Shown piece after piece: positions 8,266 to 16,801 of a DNA stretch of 64,000 nt. Location: the NCBI GenBank assembly GCA_934254925.1, contig CAKQMD010000003.1, forward strand, positions 1 to 64,000, in the 5' to 3' direction. The notes under the pieces were generated by a model that did not search any database, was not told where the DNA came from, and saw only the letters and a program-made list of their open reading frames with translations. This DNA comes from an uncultured Alphaproteobacteria bacterium. Lineage in GTDB: Bacteria; Pseudomonadota; Alphaproteobacteria; RF32; CAG-239. A program made the translations under genes and the position numbers. Numbering within the stretch: position 1 is the first letter of the stretch; each line of letters starts with the position of its first letter.

Positions 8266-8300
8266 GCAACAAAACCCGTCCTTGTGCCGGGTTTTGTTGC
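8266..8300. terminator. Perfect 13-bp inverted repeat, probable bidirectional terminator
   Basis: GCAACAAAACCCG (8266-8278) and its exact complement (8288-8300) flank a nine-base loop. The core CCCG/CGGG is followed on both strands by TTTTGTT, so the outer part of the stem can act as the U tract. It lies between the phosphoesterase gene and the convergent tRNA-Ser. Confidence 0.5.
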
Positions 8301-8303
8301 AAA

Positions 8304-8394
8304 TGGCGGATAGAGAGGGATTCGAACCCTCGGTACCCTTTAGGGGTACACACGATTTCCAATCGTGCGCCTTCGACCACTCGGCCATCTATCC
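8304..8394 (-). tRNA. tRNA-Ser (anticodon GGA)
   Basis: The minus strand folds as a class II tRNA. The acceptor stem is GGATAGA/TCTATCC, followed by a D arm, an anticodon stem CACGATT/AATCGTG carrying GGA (8358-8360), a long variable arm with TACCCC/GGGTA, and a T arm with GGTTCGAATCC. The 3' CCA is encoded. GGA reads UCC and UCU serine codons. The long variable arm is the identity mark of serine tRNAs. Confidence 0.95.
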
Positions 8395-8412
8395 ATTCAA
8401 ACATCCTCTTTA

Positions 8413-8997
8413 TTAGATTTTAAAATCGGATTTGGCAAGAGTTTTTTTTAATTGATGCCTGTTTTTTGCAATTAAATCGACGATTCCGGGTTCTGAAACC
8501 GCGGAAACCGCCGCGCTGTTTTTAATCAAATCCTCTTGATAACTGATTATGATCATTTTTTTGTCCTGACTCCATCGGACCAGTTCCTGCCGGCAAAATT
8601 GACTGACGCTTTCTTCCTGCTGCGAACAGGAGGCTTTGTTGTTTAGATAGCTTTTGATCAACAGCCAGCCTCCCGGTTTGAGCGCCTGATAGATTTTTTC
8701 CATAATTGCGTTCCGCGCGTTTTTTTCCAAAAACTGCAAAATATTCAATGCCAGGATAACCTCATATTGTCCGCTGAAGTCAAAATTCAAAATATCGCCT
8801 TCTACCCAGCGAATATTGGAATGCTGCGGCCTTTGCGGTGGCAAAATTTCATCAAGAGCCGTAACCTTAAACCCCTTGTCGGCCAGAAAAAGGCTGTTGG
8901 CACCGTTGCCGCAGCCCAGATCCAATGCCCGACCCGGAGCGGAAAATTTTTCGGCGTATTTTTGCAGCAAAGGTGAGACTTGGTCAAAAGACGTCAT
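8413..8997 (-). CDS. Class I SAM-dependent methyltransferase
   Basis: This 194-residue protein has a Rossmann-type methyltransferase fold. The SAM-binding loop ALDLGCGNGANS is at about residues 24-35, the motif II acidic residue lies in VTALDE, and EGDILNFDF and LKPGGWLLIKSY match motifs III-V. The arrangement is TehB/UbiE-like and the substrate is unknown. The frame stays open upstream into the tRNA-Arg, but the ATG at 8997 with AAGGAA before it is the sensible start. It lies between two tRNA genes on the same strand and may be cotranscribed with tRNA-Arg. Confidence 0.82.
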   Translation of the reverse strand: MTSFDQVSPLLQKYAEKFSAPGRALDLGCGNGANSLFLADKGFKVTALDEILPPQRPQHSNIRWVEGDILNFDFSGQYEVILALNILQFLEKNARNAIMEKIYQALKPGGWLLIKSYLNNKASCSQQEESVSQFCRQELVRWSQDKKMIIISYQEDLIKNSAAVSAVSEPGIVDLIAKNRHQLKKTLAKSDFKI

Positions 8998-9106
8998 GGC
9001 GGATTCCTTGTTTTTATTTCCGTTAAATATAGTCTTTTGTTGCCGAAATCCATCATGGCCGACAAAATTTTTAAAAGATTTAAGGGAAAGCCGCCAAACA
9101 AAAAGA

Positions 9107-9183
<77 letters not shown>

Positions 9184-9227
9184 ACCTGCGCTGTTGTTAT
9201 ACTGAACTCTGCCGCTTTTTGCAAGAA

Positions 9228-10337
9228 CTAATTGCTGTCGGCGATTTTTTGCAAAAACCGGATCTGAATATCGGCGATTTTTTTCACCGAGTCAATCTCG
9301 ACGTATTCATTGTCGGCATGCATGCCGTCGCCGCTTCCGGAATGCATGATAACGGTTGATCCTTTGACGGCAAAAGCCCGAGAATCCGTTGCGCCGCCGA
9401 TATGCTCAAAGTCAATTTTTTGCCCGAGGATTTCTTCGGCAAGTTTTTTGTAATTCAAAATATGGGGATTTTCCTCATCCATGACCACCGGCGTGCTGAC
9501 GGAAACGATTTCATAATGCACGCCTTTGGGGCAGCAACGTTCAAGCTTATTCTTCAATTCCTCGACGTTTGAATCTTCCGTCAGCCGAAAGTCAAGCAAA
9601 GCTTCAGCCCGAGCGGCAATAATATTGGAGACTTCACCGCCGCTCATTTTTGCCACATGCACCGTGTCAACCCAGGTATTTGCCGGTGCGCCGCTTTCCA
9701 GCGAATAATAAGGATAAATTTTACGCAGATTGGTCAGCGCCTCCAACAACAACTGGTTGGCGTCGATTCCTTCCCAAGGGGTTGATCCGTGCGCGGCTTT
9801 TCCCTCGGCAATGATTTTAACAAAAACCGGATTCTTGCACTTGGTGACAATACTCAAAATATTACCGCCGACATCGTTATCAAGGACGATTTTCGCCTTC
9901 AAATCAGAATTTTCTTGCAAAAAGGCTTCGGTTCCCTTGCTACCTTTTTCTTCATCGCTGGACAAGATGATACCGAATTTAAGATTCAGCTTGTTTTTTA
10001 AAACATATTCCATGGAATGAAGCGCTACGGCGGCAAAAGACTTCATGTCCAACGCGCCGCGGCCGTAAAGGCACCCGTTTTCGATAACAGGCTCAAACAT
10101 CTTGTCTGCGGCCGGAACCACATCCAAATGCCCGAGAACGAGCACGTCGAAATCTTTGACGTCCTGATTGCGGATGAAAATGACCGGAGCCAGCCCCTCG
10201 CGGCTGAAAATGTCGACATAGGCTTTAGACCCCTTGAACAGGTTGCGGCAAAAAGTCATGCATTTGTTGATTTCTTGGCAATTTCCCGTTTCGGTGCGAA
10301 ATTTCATCAGATTTTGTGCAAGGCTGATAACATCCAT
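9228..10337 (-). CDS. M20-family metallohydrolase (ArgE/DapE-like deacylase)
   Basis: This 369-residue cytoplasmic hydrolase has the M20 two-zinc site: GHLDVVP with His70 and Asp72, GRGALDMK with the bridging Asp97, SSDEEKGSKGT with Glu129 and Glu130, and a late His in GMHADNE. A lid dimerisation domain sits in the middle (about 180-290). The family includes acetylornithine deacetylase, succinyl-diaminopimelate desuccinylase and peptidases. Its length and the GHLDVVP/DMK motifs fit acetylornithine deacetylase-like enzymes, but no arginine or lysine gene is adjacent, so the exact substrate is open. Confidence 0.85.
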   Translation of the reverse strand: MDVISLAQNLMKFRTETGNCQEINKCMTFCRNLFKGSKAYVDIFSREGLAPVIFIRNQDVKDFDVLVLGHLDVVPAADKMFEPVIENGCLYGRGALDMKSFAAVALHSMEYVLKNKLNLKFGIILSSDEEKGSKGTEAFLQENSDLKAKIVLDNDVGGNILSIVTKCKNPVFVKIIAEGKAAHGSTPWEGIDANQLLLEALTNLRKIYPYYSLESGAPANTWVDTVHVAKMSGGEVSNIIAARAEALLDFRLTEDSNVEELKNKLERCCPKGVHYEIVSVSTPVVMDEENPHILNYKKLAEEILGQKIDFEHIGGATDSRAFAVKGSTVIMHSGSGDGMHADNEYVEIDSVKKIADIQIRFLQKIADSN

Positions 10338-10437
10338 ATTTTTCTGCTTTCAAAAATTAAACAAGTTTTTACGTTTAGTCAGTATATTTAATCATAATTA
10401 GCCAAAAGAAAATAAGAAAATGTTAAAAGGAAAGATC

Positions 10438-10944
10438 ATGCGCATAATTTTTTTCAGTCTGCTTAGTTTTGTCGTTGGTATTTCCGGCGCTTTGGCTCAA
10501 AACGGTGACGATGGCGGAGAAACCGGCCTGGCATTGCCGCGCTTTGTTTCCATGCGGTCCAATCATATCAATGCCCGTTCCGGACCCGGCGCCCGTTACC
10601 CGATCGAATGGGTTTACATGCAGGAAGGAATGCCGGTTGAGATTATTGCCGAGTTTGAACTTTGGCGCAAAATCAAGGATTGGCAGGGGTCTGAATCTTG
10701 GGTGCATAAGTCGATGCTGAATGGCAAACGCATGGTCAGAGTTGTCACACCCGGCGAAAATAATCTTTATGACAAACCGGATTTTGAAAGCGGTATCATT
10801 GCCCGGGTGGAAGACGGCGTCGTCGGCGAAGTCGTCAAATGTCCCAAAGGCAGCGATTTCTGCCGGGTCAGTTTTCCGCGTATTGAAGGCTGGATACCCC
10901 GCCGCGACCTCTATGGCGTTTATTCGCACGAGATCCTGGACTGA
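10438..10944 (+). CDS. Exported SH3-domain protein
   Basis: This protein has a signal peptide (about residues 1-20, ending ALAQ) followed by two bacterial SH3-like repeats. The first contains INARSGPGARYPIEWV and the second NLYDKPDFESGIIARV. Bacterial SH3 domains commonly bind peptidoglycan or mediate envelope protein contacts. I chose the ATG at 10438, which has AAAGGAAAG seven bases upstream, over an ATG six codons earlier with no good ribosome site. The gene stands alone between two minus-strand genes and has its own terminator. Confidence 0.8.
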   Translation: MRIIFFSLLSFVVGISGALAQNGDDGGETGLALPRFVSMRSNHINARSGPGARYPIEWVYMQEGMPVEIIAEFELWRKIKDWQGSESWVHKSMLNGKRMVRVVTPGENNLYDKPDFESGIIARVEDGVVGEVVKCPKGSDFCRVSFPRIEGWIPRRDLYGVYSHEILD

Positions 10945-10952
10945 CAAATTTC

Positions 10953-10992
10953 CCCTTTCCGTTTTGCGTCAAAATTGAAAGGGCTTTTTTTT
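10953..10992 (+). terminator. Intrinsic terminator after SH3-protein gene
   Basis: A CCCTTTC (10953-10959) / GAAAGGG (10977-10983) stem is followed by a run of eight T residues. It lies just after the SH3-protein stop codon on the plus strand. Confidence 0.8.
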
Positions 10993-11001
10993 GCTTAAAA
11001 T

Positions 11002-12498
11002 TTAATAACTTGATTTTGCGGAAATTTCATATCCCGTATAACCGTCAACCACGGAATTGGCAAAGGCAAAATCGGTGGAGTTGACCGCGTGAATACGATA
11101 TAAGGTTTCTCCTTGTTCGACTTTGTCACCGACTTTTTTTAACAAGTCGAGACCGGCGCCGGGATATTGGTTCGCACCGGCCAAAACGCCGATCTTGTTG
11201 ATGCGGGCGTTGTCGATGCTTTCTACCACGCCGGCAACGCTGGCGACAATGTCTCGAGTCAGATGACCAAGCTTTGGCTGCGGTGCTTTTCCTTGGGCGT
11301 GAATAATGTTATTCATGGCTTCCAGCGCCCGGCCGGAATTGAGGATTTCTTTGGCGACATGGTATCCTTGCCCGCCGCGCAGCTTGGGGTCAAATTCCAA
11401 AATCCGTCCGGCCAAAAAGAGAGATTTTTCCCGCAGGTCTTGCGGAGCATCGTCCTTATTGCGCAAAATCTTCATAATGTCCCGGGCTTCCAGGACTGCG
11501 CCGATACCGTTGCCGATCGGCTCGCTGCCGTCGGTAATGACCGCGTCAATTTCAATCGACAACATGTCTCCGACATATTCAATCAGCTTCCGCAGGCGCA
11601 TGGCTTCATTGGTGCTTTTGATCCGCGAATTGGGTCCCACCGGAATGTCAATCACCAAATGCGTTACCCCGGCCGCCAGTTTGATGGCCAGGATGGAAGC
11701 GGTAACGTGCTGCTGCTGGGTGATGCCGATATGCCGTTCGACAGAGGAAACCAACTTGTTAGCCTCCGCAATGTTAAGAGAATTATAGCAAACTACAGCG
11801 CCACGGTTTTCCGCAATGACCTTTCGGAGCTGATTTTCATCCAGATCAACGTTTGCCAAAACGCTCATCGTGTCAGCGACGCCGGCGCAAGAGGTCAGGG
11901 AACGAGAAGCCGTTTTGGGCATGGGCAATCCATAGGCGGCGACGATGGCCGTAATGATAATATCGGTTTTGTTGCCCGGAACACCGCCCAAACAATGATG
12001 GTCAACGACAATGCTCTCGTTGTCCCAGTGGATGATGTTGTCACCGACCAAGGCTTCGGTCAGGGCCAAAACCTCGGAAGCGGTCATAAAAGCGCCGGAA
12101 GCTACCAAAAAAGAGGCAATATCCATGTTGGAATAGCGTCTGGCGGCAATATCGTTGATAATGGCGCTGTATTCGCCCGAGCTCAAAATATTTCCGGCAA
12201 TTTTTCTTTTGATCGAAGCCAAACTGGGTGGCGGTGGAGAAAGCGTCAACGAAACGTTGGTTCCTTCCGGCAGGTTAATCAGTTGAAAAGCTTCGCTGTT
12301 TAGGGCCAGTTCGTTGGGTTTGACCAATTTGGGATCGTCCACCACCTGCAAAAAGGCGTAAATCGGACGAATGCCGCCGTGGATCTCCACTTTGGTCAGA
12401 AACTTGAGATCATCGACTTTATAGGCAATGCAGTCCCTGTGAATATATGCCAGATTTTCGTTAAAGGAACTGATTGGTAAATGTTTTAGGTTTAACAT
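11002..12498 (-). CDS. Thymidine phosphorylase / AMP phosphorylase family enzyme
   Basis: This protein of about 498 residues belongs to the nucleoside phosphorylase class II group, in the longer form related to archaeal AMP phosphorylase rather than the 440-residue DeoA. An extra N-terminal domain of about 90 residues precedes the alpha domain. The phosphate and substrate loops are visible as HCLGGVPGNKTD, KTASRSLTSCAG and the later VITDGSEPIGNGIG. The C-terminus (GDKVEQGETLYRIHA) resembles a barrel-sandwich hybrid fold. The reaction is phosphorolysis of a pyrimidine nucleoside or nucleotide, for salvage. The start is the ATG with AGGTG upstream, not a GTG inside that site. Confidence 0.82.
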   Translation of the reverse strand: MLNLKHLPISSFNENLAYIHRDCIAYKVDDLKFLTKVEIHGGIRPIYAFLQVVDDPKLVKPNELALNSEAFQLINLPEGTNVSLTLSPPPPSLASIKRKIAGNILSSGEYSAIINDIAARRYSNMDIASFLVASGAFMTASEVLALTEALVGDNIIHWDNESIVVDHHCLGGVPGNKTDIIITAIVAAYGLPMPKTASRSLTSCAGVADTMSVLANVDLDENQLRKVIAENRGAVVCYNSLNIAEANKLVSSVERHIGITQQQHVTASILAIKLAAGVTHLVIDIPVGPNSRIKSTNEAMRLRKLIEYVGDMLSIEIDAVITDGSEPIGNGIGAVLEARDIMKILRNKDDAPQDLREKSLFLAGRILEFDPKLRGGQGYHVAKEILNSGRALEAMNNIIHAQGKAPQPKLGHLTRDIVASVAGVVESIDNARINKIGVLAGANQYPGAGLDLLKKVGDKVEQGETLYRIHAVNSTDFAFANSVVDGYTGYEISAKSSY

Positions 12499-12583
12499 CG
12501 TCCGCACCTGCTTTCACAAGATTAGGCTGATTATGACAGTTTTTTATTTAATATTGGTTAACGCCTTTTTCCGTTTGTTCGGA

Positions 12584-13054
12584 TTATTTTTTCATCTGCG
12601 GAGCAAATATTTCGACGATTCTTTCATAAATTCCCTTTTTGAAGGCGATAATATGATTCGGCGCGTCTTGAATGTCGGCCCATTTCCAATCGTCGAACTC
12701 CGGTTCGCGGGTCGCGATGTTTATTTCTGAATCATCGCCGTAAAAATAAAACAAGACCCAATGCTGTTCTTGGCCGATGTTTTGACGGCCTCTGGCTTTT
12801 AACTTGGCATAAATTTCGTCGGGAAACTTATATTTGAAAGTGCCGGGAGCCACTGCCATTAGCGTTACGGAAGTGACGGAGGTCTCTTCCCAAAGTTCGC
12901 GCCTTGCCGCCTCCAAGAGGTCTTCTCCGGGATCAATGCCGCCTTGCGGAAACTGCCAACCGTCGTCACTGTAGCCTTTTCTTTTGCACAACAAAACCTT
13001 AAGGTTTTTGTTATAAACGACGATTCCCACATTCTGACGATATTCTTCGCTCAT
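12584..13054 (-). CDS. rppH: RNA pyrophosphohydrolase RppH
   Basis: This 156-residue Nudix hydrolase removes pyrophosphate from the 5' end of mRNA and so triggers decay. The Nudix box covers residues 38-60 with GGIDPGED, REL and EET in the canonical spacing. The N-terminal RQNVGIVVYN and the GWQFPQGGID region, together with a C-terminal EFDDWKW, are characteristic of RppH rather than of other Nudix enzymes. Its start overlaps the stop of the upstream gene (TAATG), so it is translated as the last gene of the gpmI-envC-ctpA-yibQ-rppH run. Confidence 0.9.
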   Translation of the reverse strand: MSEEYRQNVGIVVYNKNLKVLLCKRKGYSDDGWQFPQGGIDPGEDLLEAARRELWEETSVTSVTLMAVAPGTFKYKFPDEIYAKLKARGRQNIGQEQHWVLFYFYGDDSEINIATREPEFDDWKWADIQDAPNHIIAFKKGIYERIVEIFAPQMKK

Positions 13055-14229
13055 TATTCTACTACCGTATTGGAAACCGGGACTAAGGCAAAAGGCTTTT
13101 CAAAGGCCTGTTCCTTGTTTTCTTCATATGGCAAAGGTTTGGAAAAGGTTTTAAACCAATCGCTCAAAGCCTTGATCACCACCGGCTTTGGTTCGACGGC
13201 CAACAAAACGACACCGCGTTGCCGGGCGATTTCTTCCGCTTCGTCGAAAATTGCCTGCAAATTCTTTGCCGAAAAATCGTCATAAATGACCAGATCGGCT
13301 TTTTTTCGAGCCAACCCCGGAACTTTAATCGCTGCGATTCCGTCTTCGTCGGTCCCGTCGACAATCAGCAAACCTCTGTTTTTAAGCTCTTCCAAAATTT
13401 GCCGGATTCTTTCCCTGCTGTCGTCTGCGGCCATTCCCGGATTAACCAGCATCCCGCCGATTGGCGCTTCAACCGACAAAGCCTTTTTCAGCCGCAGCAG
13501 ATTTTCTTCCTGGCTGTTGGTAATGTTCATGGATAACGGGCCGGTGTCGGCCTGCAGATAATTTTTGGACGGAAGAATCAGATCCATATAGGTTTCATGC
13601 CCTTTTTTTCTGGCCTTGATAATGTCTTCTTTAAGATTGAGGCCATAAGGCGTAAAGGAAATCGAAACTTCCGGAGGCAAGGCGTTGATGATATATTCGT
13701 CTCCGGCGGAATCAAAGCCCATGCTTTTAATGATCACCGCGATTTTATAAAAATTCGGTGCGACGTTAACCAGGTTGCCGTACTCGCTCCACGGTCTTTT
13801 GCCGGAGGATGATATTTGCGGCAACACCAAATCTCCTTTTCTTTCCAGTAAGGCTTCGTCGGCATAAGGATTCGTCAAAGAATACTGCACATCGGCTGCT
13901 TCCAACTTGCTGAGCAGCGGAATGGCGTTAAACAGCTCAATGCCGCTAAGGACTTTTTCTTCCTGTGTGGCATCAGGGTCGGCTTCCAACAGATTAATGG
14001 TTTTAACTTCATTGGGAGAGGAAACCTTTTTCACCGGGATTTTGTCAGGCAAAGTCAAAATGAATTTCGGGGGTTGGTTTTTTTGATCAAACATAAGTTT
14101 GTCGACTTTTGACAGATAGATCGGCTCGCTTTTCTTTTTGGCAAAATAATAGCCGACGCCAAACACAACGCCAAAGGAAACAAATCCCGCGATAATAAGA
14201 AATCCCATCTGTTTAAAGTATTTGAACAA
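13054..14229 (-). CDS. Divergent polysaccharide deacetylase family protein (YibQ-like)
   Basis: This 391-residue protein has one N-terminal membrane helix (about 8-29), a charged linker and a periplasmic domain of the divergent polysaccharide deacetylase group (PF04748). KIAVIIKSMGFD, ALPPEVSISFTPYG, GHETYMDLILPS and the late VVLLAVEPKPVVIKAL match the order of conserved blocks. The catalytic metal triad of true deacetylases is not obvious, as is usual for the group. The start is TTG with AGGAG six bases upstream. It sits between ctpA and rppH and probably acts in peptidoglycan remodelling, with no proven activity. Confidence 0.82.
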   Translation of the reverse strand: MFKYFKQMGFLIIAGFVSFGVVFGVGYYFAKKKSEPIYLSKVDKLMFDQKNQPPKFILTLPDKIPVKKVSSPNEVKTINLLEADPDATQEEKVLSGIELFNAIPLLSKLEAADVQYSLTNPYADEALLERKGDLVLPQISSSGKRPWSEYGNLVNVAPNFYKIAVIIKSMGFDSAGDEYIINALPPEVSISFTPYGLNLKEDIIKARKKGHETYMDLILPSKNYLQADTGPLSMNITNSQEENLLRLKKALSVEAPIGGMLVNPGMAADDSRERIRQILEELKNRGLLIVDGTDEDGIAAIKVPGLARKKADLVIYDDFSAKNLQAIFDEAEEIARQRGVVLLAVEPKPVVIKALSDWFKTFSKPLPYEENKEQAFEKPFALVPVSNTVVE

Positions 14230-14238
14230 ATAGCGCTC

Positions 14239-15522
14239 CTATTGTTTTGGGCTGTTGTAAATGCCCAAGGCTTTGACCAGGTCAATGGCTCGCGACAGCT
14301 GATAGTCTTTCAAAGTGTCTTCGTCTTTCTGTGCAGCGGCTTCTTTGGCCTGATTGTTATCTATGGTTTCATTTTTCAGGGCATTGGAAAGTTCGGCTTC
14401 GCTTCTCTCAAAATCATTGGTGATTTCTTCCACTTTGGCCGGATGCACCTCAACGTCGGGAACAATGCCCGTTGCCTGAATGGAACGTCCGGACGGCGTA
14501 TAGTAACGAGCCGTCGTCAGACGCATAGCGCCGTATTTTCCGAGCGGAATAACCGTCTGGACAGAACCTTTGCCAAAGGATTTTTCTCCGAGAATAATGG
14601 CTCTCTTATGGTCTTGCAAAGCACCGGCGACAATTTCCGAAGCCGAGGCCGACCCGTCGTTAATCAAAACCACGATCGGCAAACCGTTAATAATGTCGCC
14701 TTCTTTGGCGGTATATTTGACGGTGTCTTCCTCATTGCGCGAACGGGTAGAAACGATCTCTCCCTGATTCAGGAAAAGGTCCGAAACGTTAACCGCTTGG
14801 TCCAGCAGGCCGCCCGGATTGTTTCTTACGTCCAAAACCACGCCTTTCAGGTTGCCTTTCGCTTCTTTGCGCGCTTTTTGAATGGCTTTTTCAATCATCT
14901 TGTCAACGTCTTCGCTGAAAGAGGTGATCCGCACATAGGCGACGTCTCCGGCCTTAAGGTCACTTTTCACGGATTGGATTTTGATTTCTTCCCTTTTCAA
15001 CGTAACGTCAAACGGCTTCTCGTTGATCCGTCGAATGGTAAGCTTGACTTTTGACCCGATTTTACCGCGCATTTTGTCAACAGCGTCGTTCAGACTGAGA
15101 CCGACGACTTGCTCGCCGTTAATATGCGTAATGTAATCTCCAGGTTTTAAGCCTGCTTCAAATGCCGGCGTATCGTCAATCGGCGAAACCACTTTGACCA
15201 CACCGTTTTCCATGGTCACCTCAATACCCAGGCCGCCGAATTTTCCCTTTGTTTGCTCGTTCATGTATTTAAAGCTCTGGTCGTCCAAATAGCTGGAATG
15301 GGGGTCAAGGGAGCTCAACATGCCGTTGATGGCAGCTTCGATAAGTTTTTTGTCCTCGACTTCTTCCACATAGGAAATCTTGGCCCTTTCCATGACTTCG
15401 CCGAACAAATCAAGCATTTCATAAGTGTTGACCTCTTCTTTAGGGGCTTTTTGAGCGGCATTGGCCGGCAAGATTCCGAGCATTGTTAATGCGATGATGA
15501 TTGTGGCAGTTTTTGTAGACAT
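14239..15522 (-). CDS. ctpA: Carboxy-terminal processing protease CtpA (S41 family)
   Basis: This 427-residue exported serine protease has a signal peptide (about 1-23). A PDZ domain (about 95-175) carries the GLGIE and GLKPGDYI loops, and the S41 catalytic core follows. The Ser-Lys dyad is seen as Ser293 in DGSASASE and Lys318 in EKSFGKGS, the usual 25 residues apart. CtpA trims or degrades periplasmic proteins, including cell-wall hydrolases. It lies directly after the EnvC-like gene, a pairing common in Alphaproteobacteria that suggests joint control of septal wall cleavage. Confidence 0.92.
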   Translation of the reverse strand: MSTKTATIIIALTMLGILPANAAQKAPKEEVNTYEMLDLFGEVMERAKISYVEEVEDKKLIEAAINGMLSSLDPHSSYLDDQSFKYMNEQTKGKFGGLGIEVTMENGVVKVVSPIDDTPAFEAGLKPGDYITHINGEQVVGLSLNDAVDKMRGKIGSKVKLTIRRINEKPFDVTLKREEIKIQSVKSDLKAGDVAYVRITSFSEDVDKMIEKAIQKARKEAKGNLKGVVLDVRNNPGGLLDQAVNVSDLFLNQGEIVSTRSRNEEDTVKYTAKEGDIINGLPIVVLINDGSASASEIVAGALQDHKRAIILGEKSFGKGSVQTVIPLGKYGAMRLTTARYYTPSGRSIQATGIVPDVEVHPAKVEEITNDFERSEAELSNALKNETIDNNQAKEAAAQKDEDTLKDYQLSRAIDLVKALGIYNSPKQ

Positions 15523-15540
15523 ATTTCCGTTCCCCTAAAT

Positions 15541-16797
15541 TTAATTGACCATCCACGACAAAGGATTAATCGGCTGATTGTCCTTGCGTAACTCGACATA
15601 AAGCTTGGCTTCTCCGTCTGTGGGCATCAAACCCACAGGTTCTCCGGCCAAAAGCATTTGTCCGATCTCAACGTCCATGTTTTCCAATCCGGCCAAAAGG
15701 GTGAGATAACCTTTGCCGTGTTCAATAATAATCAGATTGCCGTATCCTCTGAACGGTCCGGCAAAAATCACCGAACCGTCAAACGGCGAAATCACCTGCG
15801 CCTGGTTGCGGGTTTTGATAATAATTCCTTTGGAGATGACGCCTTTGACCTTTTCTTCTCCGTAAGAGGTCAAAATCGCTCCCCGCGCTGGCAAAGGCAA
15901 TTTCCCCTTCGCCTTGACGAAAGCTTCTCCGATTTCTTTTATAACCTCTGGTTCAAATTTAATCAAGTCGGCAGTTTTATGCTGTTCAAGGTTTTGTTGT
16001 TCGGCCTTTTTTTGTTCTTCTTTAGCCTTTTGCTCAGCCAAGCGCCGCCGTTCTTCTTCCTGCTTTCTTTGCCGTTCAAGCCGCTGTTTTTCGAGTTTGC
16101 CCAACAAATCGCGCAAATCCTGGGCTTGTCCGGCCAAACGGTCGACGTTTTTTTTCGTCTGGGCAGACTTGATCTCAACGGCATTGCGGATGCGTGATTT
16201 TTTTTGCACCAGGGTTTTCATTTTCTCATGTTCTTTTTCAAGCAGGCGCTTTTGTGTCGAAATCTGCTTGACCTGAGCTTCGACTTTCTTTTTTTTGTTT
16301 TCGATGGCTTCCAGTTCTTTGCGGATGCGGCTGGCGTTTTCTTCCAAAAAGGGCACTGTTTCCCGTAGCAACATGGCGCTACGGATAATCTCGACCGGAG
16401 TCAGCGGCTGAACGAACAAGGCTTCCGTCGGTTTCAGGGCCAGGTTTTGCAGTGCTGCCAATGTCCTGATCAGATTATCGTCTTCGGTCTTAAAACCGAG
16501 CTGCGCCGCTTGCAGTTCTTCTTCCAGCTGCTTCAGCCGAACCTCCATCTGCGACAGTTTTTCCTCGTTGTTTTGAATGAGTTTGGCGGCTTTGACCATC
16601 TCCTGGCTGACTTCGTTGAGCTCCAGGTTGATCTGCATGGCTTGGGCCTGCAGGCGCCGATGTTCGTTGGTCTGTTCTTCGACCTTTTTTTCCATCAACT
16701 CCAGATCTTTTTTGGAGACGTTGGCCGCACAAACCGCTTCCGCAGCCGTCAGGGCGGCGGAGAAAAGCAAAAAAATCAATGCGGCCGGTCGTCTCAT
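15541..16797 (-). CDS. envC: EnvC-like murein hydrolase activator
   Basis: This 418-residue protein has a signal peptide, a long coiled coil (about 30-270, with a Lys/Glu/Gln-rich stretch near 230-275) and a C-terminal LytM/M23 domain (about 300-418). The metal ligands of active M23 peptidases are missing. The first His position reads GIIIKT, and the C-terminal HxH is replaced by LYVELRKD. A degenerate site is typical of EnvC, which activates amidases through the coiled coil instead of cutting the wall itself. The gene is five bases downstream of gpmI and 19 bases upstream of ctpA. Confidence 0.88.
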   Translation of the reverse strand: MRRPAALIFLLFSAALTAAEAVCAANVSKKDLELMEKKVEEQTNEHRRLQAQAMQINLELNEVSQEMVKAAKLIQNNEEKLSQMEVRLKQLEEELQAAQLGFKTEDDNLIRTLAALQNLALKPTEALFVQPLTPVEIIRSAMLLRETVPFLEENASRIRKELEAIENKKKKVEAQVKQISTQKRLLEKEHEKMKTLVQKKSRIRNAVEIKSAQTKKNVDRLAGQAQDLRDLLGKLEKQRLERQRKQEEERRRLAEQKAKEEQKKAEQQNLEQHKTADLIKFEPEVIKEIGEAFVKAKGKLPLPARGAILTSYGEEKVKGVISKGIIIKTRNQAQVISPFDGSVIFAGPFRGYGNLIIIEHGKGYLTLLAGLENMDVEIGQMLLAGEPVGLMPTDGEAKLYVELRKDNQPINPLSWMVN

Positions 16798-16801
16798 CCT
16801 T

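Noticed and set aside
11167..12303. A 378-codon open frame antisense to the phosphorylase gene
   Set aside because: The phosphorylase motifs on the other strand are clear, and the antisense translation looks random. Similar long antisense frames opposite gpmI and PBP1A were dropped for the same reason.
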